Shown here piece after piece: positions 24,584 to 33,261 of a stretch of DNA of 64,000 bases (position 1 is the stretch's first letter; each line of letters starts with the position of its first letter). Under the pieces are notes generated by a model. That model did not search any database. It was given only the letters and a program-made list of their open reading frames with translations, and was not told the origin of the DNA. A program made the translations under genes and the position numbers. Origin of the DNA: Oscillibacter valericigenes Sjm18-20 (GTDB lineage: Bacteria; Bacillota; Clostridia; Oscillospirales; Oscillospiraceae); the NCBI GenBank assembly GCA_000283575.1, contig AP012044.1, positions 2,108,001 through 2,172,000 of the forward strand, written 5' to 3'.

Positions 24584-26243
24584 TTGCCTTATCCTCCTTG
24601 ATTTGCTCGATCAAACGGGCAAAAAATTCCTTCGCGGCCTCCCGAAATGCCTTTGGAGTCTCCGCGGTGTTGCTCAGCTCCTGGTCGCATTTTTCGCGAA
24701 AATAATCGTCCTGCTGCTGGGCGGAGACGCGGAGGCGGGCGTACTTCTCATCGATGCCGTCCCGCTCCATGATCCGCCGGACCCTCATCTCAATGGGCGA
24801 TGTCACCGCCACGGTGCAGTCGCACAGTTTGTCAATGCCGGACTCAAAGAGATTGATGGCGTCCAGCGCGCAAAGCTTTCCCTGGAACGCGGCAATCCGC
24901 CGCTCCAGCTCCGGCCGCAGGAAGCGGAACACGATGTCATTGAGCTGGTCCAACCGGTCAGAGTCCCCGAAGACCAGCTCGCCCAAAGCTTTGCGGTTCA
25001 ACGTTCCGTTGGGGTTGAAAACCTCTGTGCCAAAGGTCTCCGCAATGGCGCCGCGCAATCCCTTGTCCGTGTTCAGCAGCTCATAATACACCGCGTCGCA
25101 GTCCAGCGCCAACCCATCCAGGTCCTCTATGGCTTTCAGCGCACTGGTCTTACCCGCGCCGGTACCGCCGGTGAGTCCCAGAACAATGCTCTCTTCCTCC
25201 ACGTCCACTACATGGAATCCCGCCGCCTTTTTCAGACGGTTGCCGATGGCCAGCCCCAGCCCCCGGTTGTCCGGACACTGGGCCAGAATTTCCGTCACAT
25301 CGCTTTCGTCAAAGGTTCGCAGCGCGTCAAACACCCGCTGGGCCTGAACCTCCTTGTCGTCAACGGGGCCGAGAAGATGGGTCTCGTGGCCCTGAAACAG
25401 CGATTCAAACTCGTCGAAGCAGATCACGCCGGTCCCAGCCTCCAGTCGCTGGACCATGGCCTGAGCCGTCCGCCGGGGGTTGCCGGTAAACACGGTGACG
25501 GCCGCTTTGGGAGCGTAGTGACGATACTTCATGCCGGGAGCTTTGGGCCTTTCGCCCTCCCCCAGCGGCGCGGTGACGGCCTTGTCCACCTCCACCTCGC
25601 CCAGCACCCGCTGAAGATCCTCCAGCGGCAATCCGCCGGGACGGAGCAGCCGGGGGGGCGTAACCGTCAGATCCACAATGGTGGACTCCACGCCCACGGC
25701 ACAGGGCCCGCCGTCCACGATGCCCTCGATCTTGCCGGACATGTCCTCCGCCACATCCGCGGCATTGGTGCAGCTGGGGCGGCCGGAGGTGTTGGCGGAG
25801 GGAGCAGCGATGGGGACCCCCGCATAGCGGATGATGGCCTGCGTTACCGCGTTTGCCGGGCACCGGACGCCCACGGAATCCAGTCCCGCCGTGGTCATAT
25901 CGGGAATGATGGGCTTTCGCTTCAAAATGATGGTCAGAGGTCCCGGCCAAAAATTCCGCGCAAGTGTGTATGCCAGAGGCGGCACATCCTCGCAGAACCG
26001 GGGCAGCCACTGGGCGGAGGGCACGTGGATGATGAGGGGGTTGTCCTGCGGCCGGCCCTTCGCCTCAAAGATGCGGCGCACTGCCTCCGGGTCCAGCGCG
26101 TTGGCTCCTAGACCGTACACCGTCTCCGTGGGAATAGCCAGCAATCCGCCGGAGTTGATGATATCCGCCGCCATCTGGATTTTTTCTTCCACAATCCTCT
26201 GCTGACCCTTGATGTTTGTCAAATCAATAAATTTAGTCTCCAT
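24570..26243 (-). CDS. fused threonylcarbamoyl-AMP synthase (Sua5) and dephospho-CoA kinase (CoaE)
   Basis: The 557-residue protein joins two essential enzymes. Residues about 15-345 are Sua5-type: IPTETVYGLGANA, AKGRPQDNPL (61-70, the K-x-R nucleotide site), PSANTSGRPS (148-157), and the linker PGMKYRHYAP (236-245) followed by a Sua5 C-terminal domain. This part makes threonylcarbamoyl-AMP for the t6A37 modification of tRNAs. Residues about 352-557 are CoaE: P-loop GLTGGTGAGKT (356-366), LDCDAVYYELL and FNPNGTLNRKALGELVFGD, phosphorylating dephospho-CoA in the last step of CoA synthesis. No stop or frameshift separates them. It lies 39 bases after prfA and overlaps the aminopeptidase gene. 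Confidence 0.93.
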   Translation of the reverse strand: METKFIDLTNIKGQQRIVEEKIQMAADIINSGGLLAIPTETVYGLGANALDPEAVRRIFEAKGRPQDNPLIIHVPSAQWLPRFCEDVPPLAYTLARNFWPGPLTIILKRKPIIPDMTTAGLDSVGVRCPANAVTQAIIRYAGVPIAAPSANTSGRPSCTNAADVAEDMSGKIEGIVDGGPCAVGVESTIVDLTVTPPRLLRPGGLPLEDLQRVLGEVEVDKAVTAPLGEGERPKAPGMKYRHYAPKAAVTVFTGNPRRTAQAMVQRLEAGTGVICFDEFESLFQGHETHLLGPVDDKEVQAQRVFDALRTFDESDVTEILAQCPDNRGLGLAIGNRLKKAAGFHVVDVEEESIVLGLTGGTGAGKTSALKAIEDLDGLALDCDAVYYELLNTDKGLRGAIAETFGTEVFNPNGTLNRKALGELVFGDSDRLDQLNDIVFRFLRPELERRIAAFQGKLCALDAINLFESGIDKLCDCTVAVTSPIEMRVRRIMERDGIDEKYARLRVSAQQQDDYFREKCDQELSNTAETPKAFREAAKEFFARLIEQIKEDKANGRR

Positions 26244-26282
26244 GCGGTCATACCTTCTATTTCACACGGGTCTCGCCCGCTT

Positions 26283-27344
26283 TTATTTCTCCTGTTTTCG
26301 CAGTTTTTCCGCCGTGTCGGCGGCAATCAGCGCGTCGATCAGCTCGTCCAGATCGCCGTCCATGACGGCGTCAATCTTATAGAGTGTCAGTCCAATGCGA
26401 TGGTCCGTCACCCGACCCTGCGGAAAGTTATAGGTGCGGATGCGCTCGCTCCGGTCCCCACTGCCCACCTGACTGCGGCGGCGGGCGGAGCGAGCCGCGT
26501 CCCGTTTTGCAAGTTCCGCTTCGTGCAGCCGGGAACGAAGTACCTTCATGGCCTTGTCCTTGTTCTTGTACTGGCTCCGCTCGTCCTGACACTCCACCAC
26601 CATTCCGGTGGGCAGGTGGGTGATGCGGATAGCGGATTCGGTCTTGTTGATGTGCTGGCCTCCCGCGCCGGAGGAACGGTAGGTGTCGATTTGCAAATCG
26701 CCGGGGTCAATGGTGAATTCCACCTCCTGCACCTCCGGCAGAACCGCCACCGTGGCGGCGCTGGTGTGAATGCGCCCGGCGGACTCCGTCTCCGGCACCC
26801 GCTGTACCCGGTGAACGCCGCTTTCAAACTTAAATCGGGACCAGGCTCCGTCACCCTCCACCAAAAAGCTGATTTCCTTCATGCCGCCCAGCTCTGTGCG
26901 GTTTTCGCTGACCACATCCACGGAAAAACCCTTCCGCTCGGCGTACATGCTGTACATTCGGAAAAGGGACGCGGCAAACAGCGCGCTCTCCTCTCCGCCG
27001 ACACCGCCGCGGATCTCCACCACCACGTTCCGCCCGTCCTCCGGGTCCCGGGGCAAAAGCAGCAGCTTCAGCTCCTGTTCCAGCCGTTCCACCTCTGTTT
27101 TCACGGCGGGAAGTTCCTCCTGGGCCATGGCCCGCAGCTCCGGGTCGCTCAACAGCTCCTCCGTCTCCCGCAGACGGCGGCCCGCCTGCTCCCAGGCGGA
27201 AAACGCCTCTACCACCGGAGTCAGTTCCTTCAGTTCCTGATTTACTACCCGCAACCGGTCCGCGCTGCCGTAGACCGACGGGTCGCTCAATTGGGATTGC
27301 AGCGCGTCGTACCGCGCCGCCACCTCCTTCAGTTTTTCAAGCAA
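26283..27344 (-). CDS. prfA: peptide chain release factor 1
   Basis: RF1 terminates translation at UAA and UAG. The 353-residue protein has the GGQ peptidyl-hydrolysis loop in [15 protein letters not shown] and RF1-type flanks [25 protein letters not shown] and [13 protein letters not shown]; there is no RF2 frameshift leader. The N-terminus [15 protein letters not shown] matches the family and requires a TTG start at 27342-27344, with GGGGAGG about 9 bases upstream. It is 41 bases downstream of the flavodoxin gene. A prmC methyltransferase gene, often a neighbour, is absent. Confidence 0.96.
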   Translation of the reverse strand: MLEKLKEVAARYDALQSQLSDPSVYGSADRLRVVNQELKELTPVVEAFSAWEQAGRRLRETEELLSDPELRAMAQEELPAVKTEVERLEQELKLLLLPRDPEDGRNVVVEIRGGVGGEESALFAASLFRMYSMYAERKGFSVDVVSENRTELGGMKEISFLVEGDGAWSRFKFESGVHRVQRVPETESAGRIHTSAATVAVLPEVQEVEFTIDPGDLQIDTYRSSGAGGQHINKTESAIRITHLPTGMVVECQDERSQYKNKDKAMKVLRSRLHEAELAKRDAARSARRRSQVGSGDRSERIRTYNFPQGRVTDHRIGLTLYKIDAVMDGDLDELIDALIAADTAEKLRKQEK

Positions 27345-27385
27345 GCTCCTATGCCTCCCCTCTTTTATTTATATTGGGAAAGCAG

Positions 27386-27886
27386 CTAATCCTGAATCTC
27401 CAGCCCCTCCAGAAAAGCCCGCGTCTGGCGGAGAAATTCCTCCTGCCAGAACCGGTAGCCAACGGACCCGGCCCGCAGAGACACGGCGGTCCGGTGAGGC
27501 TGGGACAGGTACTTGTCCATCTGATGATAGACCTCCTCGCACTTGCCATTGCCCCCTCGGAGAAGCACGTAGGACACGTTGGTCAAAAGATATCCCTTTT
27601 CCTTCAAAAAGCCGCGTGTCACGCTGCTGCACCGTCCGGCCCAGACCGGCGTACCCAAAATCACCAGCTTATAATTCGCCAGGGGCTTTTTCGTCTCAAA
27701 GGGCTGGAGCGGCGCCACCGTGCGTCGCATGGCGTCCATACCGCTGCGGAAGAACCCCTTTGTGCCGCTGCGGTCCACACCGTCGCTCAGCTCCACCAAC
27801 TCGGCGTCCAGCGCGGCCGCAAGCTCTTCCATGGCAGCTTTGGTGTTCCCCGTCCGGGAAAAATACATACATAAAATATCGTTCAT
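27386..27886 (-). CDS. flavodoxin-like protein
   Basis: The 166-residue protein starts MNDILCMYFSRTGNTKAAME, with the FMN phosphate loop SRTGNT at residues 10-15, and has ILGTPVWAGRCSSVTRGFL near residue 75, typical of flavodoxin/FMN oxidoreductase folds. It is likely a cytosolic FMN electron carrier or quinone reductase; the partner is unknown. ATG 27886 is preceded by AAGGAGG. It sits in the same strand run between DUF218 and prfA genes, 34 bases after the former. Confidence 0.87.
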   Translation of the reverse strand: MNDILCMYFSRTGNTKAAMEELAAALDAELVELSDGVDRSGTKGFFRSGMDAMRRTVAPLQPFETKKPLANYKLVILGTPVWAGRCSSVTRGFLKEKGYLLTNVSYVLLRGGNGKCEEVYHQMDKYLSQPHRTAVSLRAGSVGYRFWQEEFLRQTRAFLEGLEIQD

Positions 27887-27920
27887 AGGACCTCCTTGGG
27901 TTCCGGGGGCATTTCCTCCG

Positions 27921-28694
27921 TCAGTTCAAAACGGCGGACAGCACGGTTTTCGCCAATGCAAAATACTCTCGGGTATAATAATTGAACTCCAACCATGGAT
28001 ACGGCAGAGACGCCGGTACGCCGAATACCGTCATTCCCGTTGTGAAATTTGATAAATAATAAGCACGGCCCATGTGAAAATCACTGGTCACAACCGCCAC
28101 ATTCTTTTGATACAGATCCACACCAAGATGCTCCAGCAGCGCCTGAGAATAGGCCAGATTCTCCACGGTCCTGGTGGAGCGCCCCTCCTGATGGAGCCGT
28201 CCACCGTCGATCCCGTGCGTTGTCAGATACGCATACATGGCCTCGGCTTCGGTAACGTCTTCCCCCTTCCCCTGTCCGCCGGAGAGGATCACGGGAACCT
28301 CCGGCGGAATCCGGGACAAATAGTCGGCGGCGGCATCCAGCCGGGACGCCAGCACTAAAGAGGGCGTCTTTCCATTTACCCCCGCGCCCAATACAATGAC
28401 AGCACACGGCGTCTGGGGGGGCGGCTTGAGATTCCCGGCCCGGATCAGCACCGCTTCTACCGCCAGAAACGAAAGCAGGCCAGCCGTTATTCCGACAAGG
28501 AAAACAGCCTTACAGACTTTTCCCGCCTTGCTTTTTTTCGCCCAGTGGCACAAACCGGCATATAGGACGCATCCGGCCGCAGCCCCGATGCACAGGCAGG
28601 CGGAAAATTTCATGCCGGGAACAAACCACAGCGCCGCTGCCGCCAGCAGAAACACGCCTGCCGCTGCCAGCAAAATTCGAATCTTCCTGCTCAT
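27921..28694 (-). CDS. DUF218 (YdcF/SanA/ElyC-like) membrane protein
   Basis: The 257-residue protein has three N-terminal hydrophobic segments (residues about 5-22, 27-45, 57-75) followed by a DUF218 domain: CAVIVLGAGVNGKTPS, VILSGGQGKGEDVTEAEAM, STRTVENLAYS, VVTSDFHMGRAYYL. Family members such as ElyC and SanA affect envelope integrity, and linkage to ddl-murF fits this. The start ATG 28692-28694 overlaps the ABC-F stop as ATGA; the longer open frame to 28721 is less likely. Confidence 0.88.
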   Translation of the reverse strand: MSRKIRILLAAAGVFLLAAAALWFVPGMKFSACLCIGAAAGCVLYAGLCHWAKKSKAGKVCKAVFLVGITAGLLSFLAVEAVLIRAGNLKPPPQTPCAVIVLGAGVNGKTPSLVLASRLDAAADYLSRIPPEVPVILSGGQGKGEDVTEAEAMYAYLTTHGIDGGRLHQEGRSTRTVENLAYSQALLEHLGVDLYQKNVAVVTSDFHMGRAYYLSNFTTGMTVFGVPASLPYPWLEFNYYTREYFALAKTVLSAVLN

Positions 28695-30589
28695 TCCACT
28701 GCCTCTGAAAGCTGTTCCCACTTCTCATACAGCTCGTCCAGCTCCGTCTGCACGGCATCCTTTTCCGCCATCAGTCCGTTCAGCTTTTCATAGTCGCAGG
28801 CCGCGTCGATCATGTCTTGATCCAGCTTTTGGAGCAGCGCCTCCGTCTCAGAGATGTGGTGCTCACAGATGACCAGCTGTTTCCGCGCGGCGGTCTGTTC
28901 CCGGCCCGTGCGGGGCGGCCTGTCCGTAATGCTTTTTTGATTTACAGGCTTTGCATTTTCATGCTTTTGCTGTACTTCCCTTGCCTTTTCCGCCCGGAAC
29001 TGCGTGAAGCTCATGGGCCAGTCCGTGATGGTGCCGTCCGCGATCTCCCAGATGCGGGTTGCAAAGCGGTTGATGAAATACCGGTCGTGGGAGACGAACA
29101 GCAGCGTTCCGTCAAAGCTCTCCACCGCGTCCTCGATCCACTCCCGTGAATCAATGTCCAGATGGTTGGTGGGCTCGTCCAGAATCAAAAAGTTGATTTC
29201 CTCGTCCATCAGCATGCAAAGCCGCAGTCGGCTCTGTTCTCCGCCCGAGAGGACGGAGACCGATTTGAATACGTCCTCGCCCCGAAAATCATAGGACGCC
29301 AGCCGATTTCGCGCACTGGTCTCCGTCATTCCCTTTTTCACGGCCTGAAGATTCTCCACCAGATTCCAATTGGGATGGTTGAAGTGGATGATCTGTGGCA
29401 GATAGGCCGGTTTGATGGCCGGCCCCAGCTTGATGCGCCCGTCGTCGGGATACTCCTCGTCCATAATCATTTTAATGAGCGTGGATTTTCCGGTACCGTT
29501 GTCGCCGATGAGGGCAATGCGCTCGCCGCCCTCCACCTTCAGGCTGATGCCCTCAAACAGGTGCTTATTGCCAAAGGACTTCGCCACATTTCGCAGCGTC
29601 AGCACCTCGTCGCCCCGGAACTCCACGGAGGAGAACCGGGCGTCCATCTTACGGCGCTTGGTGGGCCGGTCGGTGGTGCGCATCCGCTCGATGCGCTTCT
29701 CCATGGAAAACGCCCGCTTGTACATGGCGTCGTTTCCCATGAATGCCCACAGCCGCAGGCGGTCGGCCGCCTCGGTGAGCTGAGCGATCTTGGCTTGCTC
29801 CTTTTGGTATTGCTTCAGCTTTTCCTGATAGCGCTTTTCCTTTTCAACGGCGTAAAAACTGTAATTTCCGCTGTAAAACTCCGCCTTGCCGCCGTTGATT
29901 TCGACAATGCGGTTCACCGCCCGGTCCAGAAAATACCGGTCGTGGGAAATTGCCACCACGGTACCCTTGAAGTGGGAGATGTAATCCTCCAGCCACTCGG
30001 TGGCATGGAGATCCAGATGGTTGGTAGGCTCGTCCAAGAGAAGAATGTCTGTGTCCTCCAGAATCAGCCGCCCCAGGTTCACCCGGGTTTTCTCCCCGCC
30101 TGAGAGACGGTCAAAGGGTTCCTTGCGCATACTCGAAGGGATGGAAAGACCGTTGGCCACCTTATTGACGGCTACCTCTGTGTCGTACCCGCCAAAGGTC
30201 TCAAATTTTTCCGTCAGCACTCCGTACCGCCGCAGCAGCGCCGGGTCGCTCTCCCCCGCGGCCATGCGCCGGGCGATGTCTTCCATCTCCCCCGCCAGAG
30301 CGGAAAGGCGGGCGAACGCCGTGCGGAGCACGTCCTCCACCGTATATCCCTCCGGATAGACGGGAATCTGGGAGATCAGGCCCATCCGGTGCCCCTTTGC
30401 CAAAGACACGCTGCCCTCGTCATAGTCGAGCTCACCGGTGAGAATGCGGAACAGCGTGGTCTTCCCCGCGCCGTTGGGCCCGAGAAGCCCGACCCGCTCC
30501 CCCTCATCGATCTGGAAGGTCAACCCGTCCAGTATTTTTTTTTCCAAATCAAAGGACTTAACCAGCCCCTCTACCTGTATCTCTATCAT
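28691..30589 (-). CDS. ABC-F family ATPase with C-terminal coiled coil (YdiF/Uup-like)
   Basis: The 632-residue protein has two complete ABC domains: GPNGAGKTT, LSGGEKTRVNLGRL, LLDEPTNHLD, then a basic inter-domain linker (about 240-310), GDNGTGKST, LSGGEQSRLRL, LDEPTNHLD. From about residue 550 it is a charged coiled coil (EALLQKLDQDM, EKDAVQTELDELYEKWEQL), as in Uup/YdiF. It has no membrane segments. ABC-F proteins act on the ribosome; antibiotic protection is possible but not indicated. ATG 30589 lies 9 bases after murF. Confidence 0.94.
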   Translation of the reverse strand: MIEIQVEGLVKSFDLEKKILDGLTFQIDEGERVGLLGPNGAGKTTLFRILTGELDYDEGSVSLAKGHRMGLISQIPVYPEGYTVEDVLRTAFARLSALAGEMEDIARRMAAGESDPALLRRYGVLTEKFETFGGYDTEVAVNKVANGLSIPSSMRKEPFDRLSGGEKTRVNLGRLILEDTDILLLDEPTNHLDLHATEWLEDYISHFKGTVVAISHDRYFLDRAVNRIVEINGGKAEFYSGNYSFYAVEKEKRYQEKLKQYQKEQAKIAQLTEAADRLRLWAFMGNDAMYKRAFSMEKRIERMRTTDRPTKRRKMDARFSSVEFRGDEVLTLRNVAKSFGNKHLFEGISLKVEGGERIALIGDNGTGKSTLIKMIMDEEYPDDGRIKLGPAIKPAYLPQIIHFNHPNWNLVENLQAVKKGMTETSARNRLASYDFRGEDVFKSVSVLSGGEQSRLRLCMLMDEEINFLILDEPTNHLDIDSREWIEDAVESFDGTLLFVSHDRYFINRFATRIWEIADGTITDWPMSFTQFRAEKAREVQQKHENAKPVNQKSITDRPPRTGREQTAARKQLVICEHHISETEALLQKLDQDMIDAACDYEKLNGLMAEKDAVQTELDELYEKWEQLSEAVE

Positions 30590-30598
30590 TGGTATTCC

Positions 30599-31981
30599 TT
30601 AATCCTGATAATCCTGCTCTTTCAAAAACTCCACAATGGTCTCAAAGTGCATGGAAAAATGGGACGCCTTCACCAGCACGCTGGTGTCCGGCCCGAACTG
30701 CCGCAGCAGTTCAGACCGGGCCGAGGCCTTATCCGGGAAATGGACGGCGCTGCCGCCGGAGGCCAGCGTCCCCTCCGCAATCTTCTCCGCCTTCTGACCG
30801 ATGGCGATGACCATGTCGATGCCCAGCATGGCCGCCAGTGCGCCAATATTGTAGTGGGCAGCCTCGCCGTGATCCCCCAACTCGCCCATGTCTCCCAAAA
30901 TCGCCAGCTTGTGACTGCCGGTGCTCTTTGCCAGCACCTCCAGCCCCGCCGCCACCGACTGGGGATTGGCGTTATAACAGTCGTTCAAAATAATGCGCCG
31001 GCCAGGAAGACGCACAATCTCCATCCGGCTCCCAACGCCCTGAAAGGACGCGACGCCGGAGACGATCTGCTGGTGGTTCAATCCCAGCACTTCCGCTATG
31101 GCCACCGCCATGGACGCGCAATATACCAGATGCTGTCCCGGCGCGTTGATGGTCAGGTCATAGACGTCCTTTTCCGTGGTGACACGGCAGGTAATTCCGT
31201 CAAGACCCCGGTCACTCACGTCGGTTACCCGGATGCCGCAGTGCTCCGACTGGCCGCAACGCAGGGTGGTAAACGGCAGCTCCAGCGTATCCAGCAGCGC
31301 GTCATCCCCGTTGAGGACGGCGGTGCCGCCGGGTTTCAGAAAATCGAAAATCTCGCTTTTGGCTTTCAAAATCCCCTCCCGGCTGCCCAGAAACTCGATG
31401 TGGGCGTCGCCGATGTTGGAGATGACGGCTATATCCGGCCGCACCAGCTCTCCCAGATAGTGAATCTCACCAAAGTGGTTCATGCCGGTCTCGATCACCG
31501 CCGCCTGATGTTCCGGCATCAGACGGAACATCGTCAGCGGTGTCCCGATGTCGTTGTTGAAATTCTCCGGTGTCTTCAAAATCTTCAGCCCCGCGGAGAG
31601 GACGGCCGCGATCATCTCTTTCGTGGTGGTCTTGCCCACAGAGCCGGTGATCTGGATAAAGGGGATGTCGAACCGGTCCCGGTAGGCGGAAGCAAGAGCC
31701 TTCAGCGCCAAACGGGTGTCGTCCACCTTGATGTAAAACCTGTCGGGCCGGAGATCGCCGGGTAAACGGGCACAAAGAGTCCCGGCGGCACCGGATTCCA
31801 GCGCCTTGTCAATGAAATCGTGGCCGTCAAAATTCTCACCCTTCCATGGCACGAACAGGCAGCCGGAAACCAGATCCCGGCTGTCGGTACACACGGCGGA
31901 AACGGCAGGCGCATCCTTCCGCGGGTTCCACCAGACGCCGCCGACAGCGGCCTCGATCTCTCTGACAGTCATTGGCAGCAT
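30599..31981 (-). CDS. murF: UDP-N-acetylmuramoyl-tripeptide-D-alanyl-D-alanine ligase
   Basis: MurF adds D-Ala-D-Ala to the UDP-MurNAc tripeptide in peptidoglycan precursor synthesis. The 460-residue protein has the Mur ligase ATP loop GSVGKTTTKEM (from residue 113), NFNNDIGTPLTMFR, ETGMNHFGEIHYL, and late motifs LNDCYNANPQS and LAILGDMGELG. ATG 31981 is preceded by GGAGGA, and the gene begins one base after the ddl stop, so the enzyme making D-Ala-D-Ala and the one using it are coupled. Confidence 0.97.
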   Translation of the reverse strand: MLPMTVREIEAAVGGVWWNPRKDAPAVSAVCTDSRDLVSGCLFVPWKGENFDGHDFIDKALESGAAGTLCARLPGDLRPDRFYIKVDDTRLALKALASAYRDRFDIPFIQITGSVGKTTTKEMIAAVLSAGLKILKTPENFNNDIGTPLTMFRLMPEHQAAVIETGMNHFGEIHYLGELVRPDIAVISNIGDAHIEFLGSREGILKAKSEIFDFLKPGGTAVLNGDDALLDTLELPFTTLRCGQSEHCGIRVTDVSDRGLDGITCRVTTEKDVYDLTINAPGQHLVYCASMAVAIAEVLGLNHQQIVSGVASFQGVGSRMEIVRLPGRRIILNDCYNANPQSVAAGLEVLAKSTGSHKLAILGDMGELGDHGEAAHYNIGALAAMLGIDMVIAIGQKAEKIAEGTLASGGSAVHFPDKASARSELLRQFGPDTSVLVKASHFSMHFETIVEFLKEQDYQD

Positions 31982-31982
31982 G

Positions 31983-33032
31983 TTAATTCTTCCTCCTTAA
32001 AGACAACTGAACGATTTCCTCGCAGAGGTCATCATATGTAAGTCCCACGGCGGCGGCCTCTTTGGGCATCAGGCTGGCGGGCGTCAGTCCCGGCAGGGAG
32101 TTGGTCTCCAGACACCAGGGCACACCGTCTCCGTCCAGAACGAAATCCGCCCGGGAATAAATGGACAGGCCAAGCAGCTGATGAAGCTTCAGCGCCATCT
32201 CCCCAATCTCCCGCTGCTGATCTTCCGTCAGGTCGGCGGGGCACAGCTCCAGCGCGGCGCCGGACTGATATTTCGCCGCATAGTCGAATTTTCCCGTGGC
32301 GGAGATCACCTCCACCGATGGCAGCCACCTCTCGCCCAGCACCGCGGTGAAAATATCCCGGCCCATAATCCGCTCCTCCACGATGACCTGGCTGTCAAAG
32401 CGCAGAACATCCCGCAAAGCGGCCTTCAGCTCCGCTCTCGTCTCCGGCAGGTAGACCCCCAGAGAGGACCCGCCTCCCGGCGTCTTCACCACGCACGGCA
32501 ACGGCAGTTCCTCCGCCAGGGCGGCCACATCTGCCTCGCCATACTCCGCCAGACGCCACTTGGGCGTACGGATACCGGCGGCGTCCATCATCCGCTTTGT
32601 AACGATCTTATCCATCGCCATGGCGGAGGACAGATGGCCGGAGCCGGTATAAGGGATCCCCAGCAGATCCAGCGTCGCCTGAATGCGCCCATCCTCTCCG
32701 CTCTCGCCATGGAGTCCTACAAATACGATATCCGCCAAAGCGCAGGCGCTCAGCACATCCTTTCCGATGAGCCCGGGACTCTGGTCTTTCCGTCTGCGGC
32801 GCACCGCGTCCAGATCCGGCGCGCTGGTCTTGATCGCTGCGTTCCCGCACCGGCCGTCCGGGGCGTCAAACAGTGCTTCCAGCGGACCGTCATAATCCTC
32901 CAGTCCCAAAAACAAATCCACCAGAACAGCTTGGTGGCCCTTCCTGCGCAAGGCCTTACACACAGCCGTCCCCGTCACCAGCGAGACCTCCCGCTCCGTA
33001 GACAGGCCCCCGGCCAATACGACGATCTTCAT
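31983..33032 (-). CDS. ddl: D-alanine-D-alanine ligase
   Basis: Ddl joins two D-alanines with ATP for cell-wall precursors. The 349-residue ATP-grasp protein has AGGLSTEREVSLVTG at the N-terminus, GLHGESGEDGRIQ near residue 100, LPCVVKTPGGGSSLGV, VEERIMGRDI and the metal-binding end LETNSLPGLTPASL. The start at ATG 33030-33032 (MKIVVLAGG) has GGGAGAG upstream; the frame is open to 33077 but without a site. It is first in a run of eight minus-strand genes that are closely spaced down to 23174. Confidence 0.96.
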   Translation of the reverse strand: MKIVVLAGGLSTEREVSLVTGTAVCKALRRKGHQAVLVDLFLGLEDYDGPLEALFDAPDGRCGNAAIKTSAPDLDAVRRRRKDQSPGLIGKDVLSACALADIVFVGLHGESGEDGRIQATLDLLGIPYTGSGHLSSAMAMDKIVTKRMMDAAGIRTPKWRLAEYGEADVAALAEELPLPCVVKTPGGGSSLGVYLPETRAELKAALRDVLRFDSQVIVEERIMGRDIFTAVLGERWLPSVEVISATGKFDYAAKYQSGAALELCPADLTEDQQREIGEMALKLHQLLGLSIYSRADFVLDGDGVPWCLETNSLPGLTPASLMPKEAAAVGLTYDDLCEEIVQLSLRRKN

Positions 33033-33134
33033 GGCTCTCCCTTCCGCCGCCGTCGGCGGCCCTTTAAAACGCCCCACAGCTGCGGGACGGCCCTCCGTTT
33101 AGGGGGCTATCCAATAGCTATTTCAATCCGTACC

Positions 33135-33163
33135 AGTTTAACACAAAATTTCCATGAATACAA
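33135..33163 (-). promoter_or_regulatory. Possible promoter of the ddl-murF run
   Basis: TTGTAT (33158-33163) and TAAACT (33135-33140) on the minus strand are 17 bases apart. The match to consensus is moderate, about 100 bases before ddl. Confidence 0.45.
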
Positions 33164-33166
33164 GCA

Positions 33167-33203
33167 CAGGAACCTGCCGGAAGTACTTTTCGGCAGATTC
33201 CTG
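33167..33203 (-). terminator. Hairpin downstream of the SLH-protein gene
   Basis: A 13-bp stem with one mismatch (33167-33179 with 33191-33203) follows the stop at 33262 by about 60 bases on the minus strand. It lacks a clear T run, so termination may be partial. Confidence 0.5.
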
Positions 33204-33261
33204 TACATTTCCTTGAATAAAGCCGCCGGGAGTGACGCGAATACCGGAAAAACGAACGATT

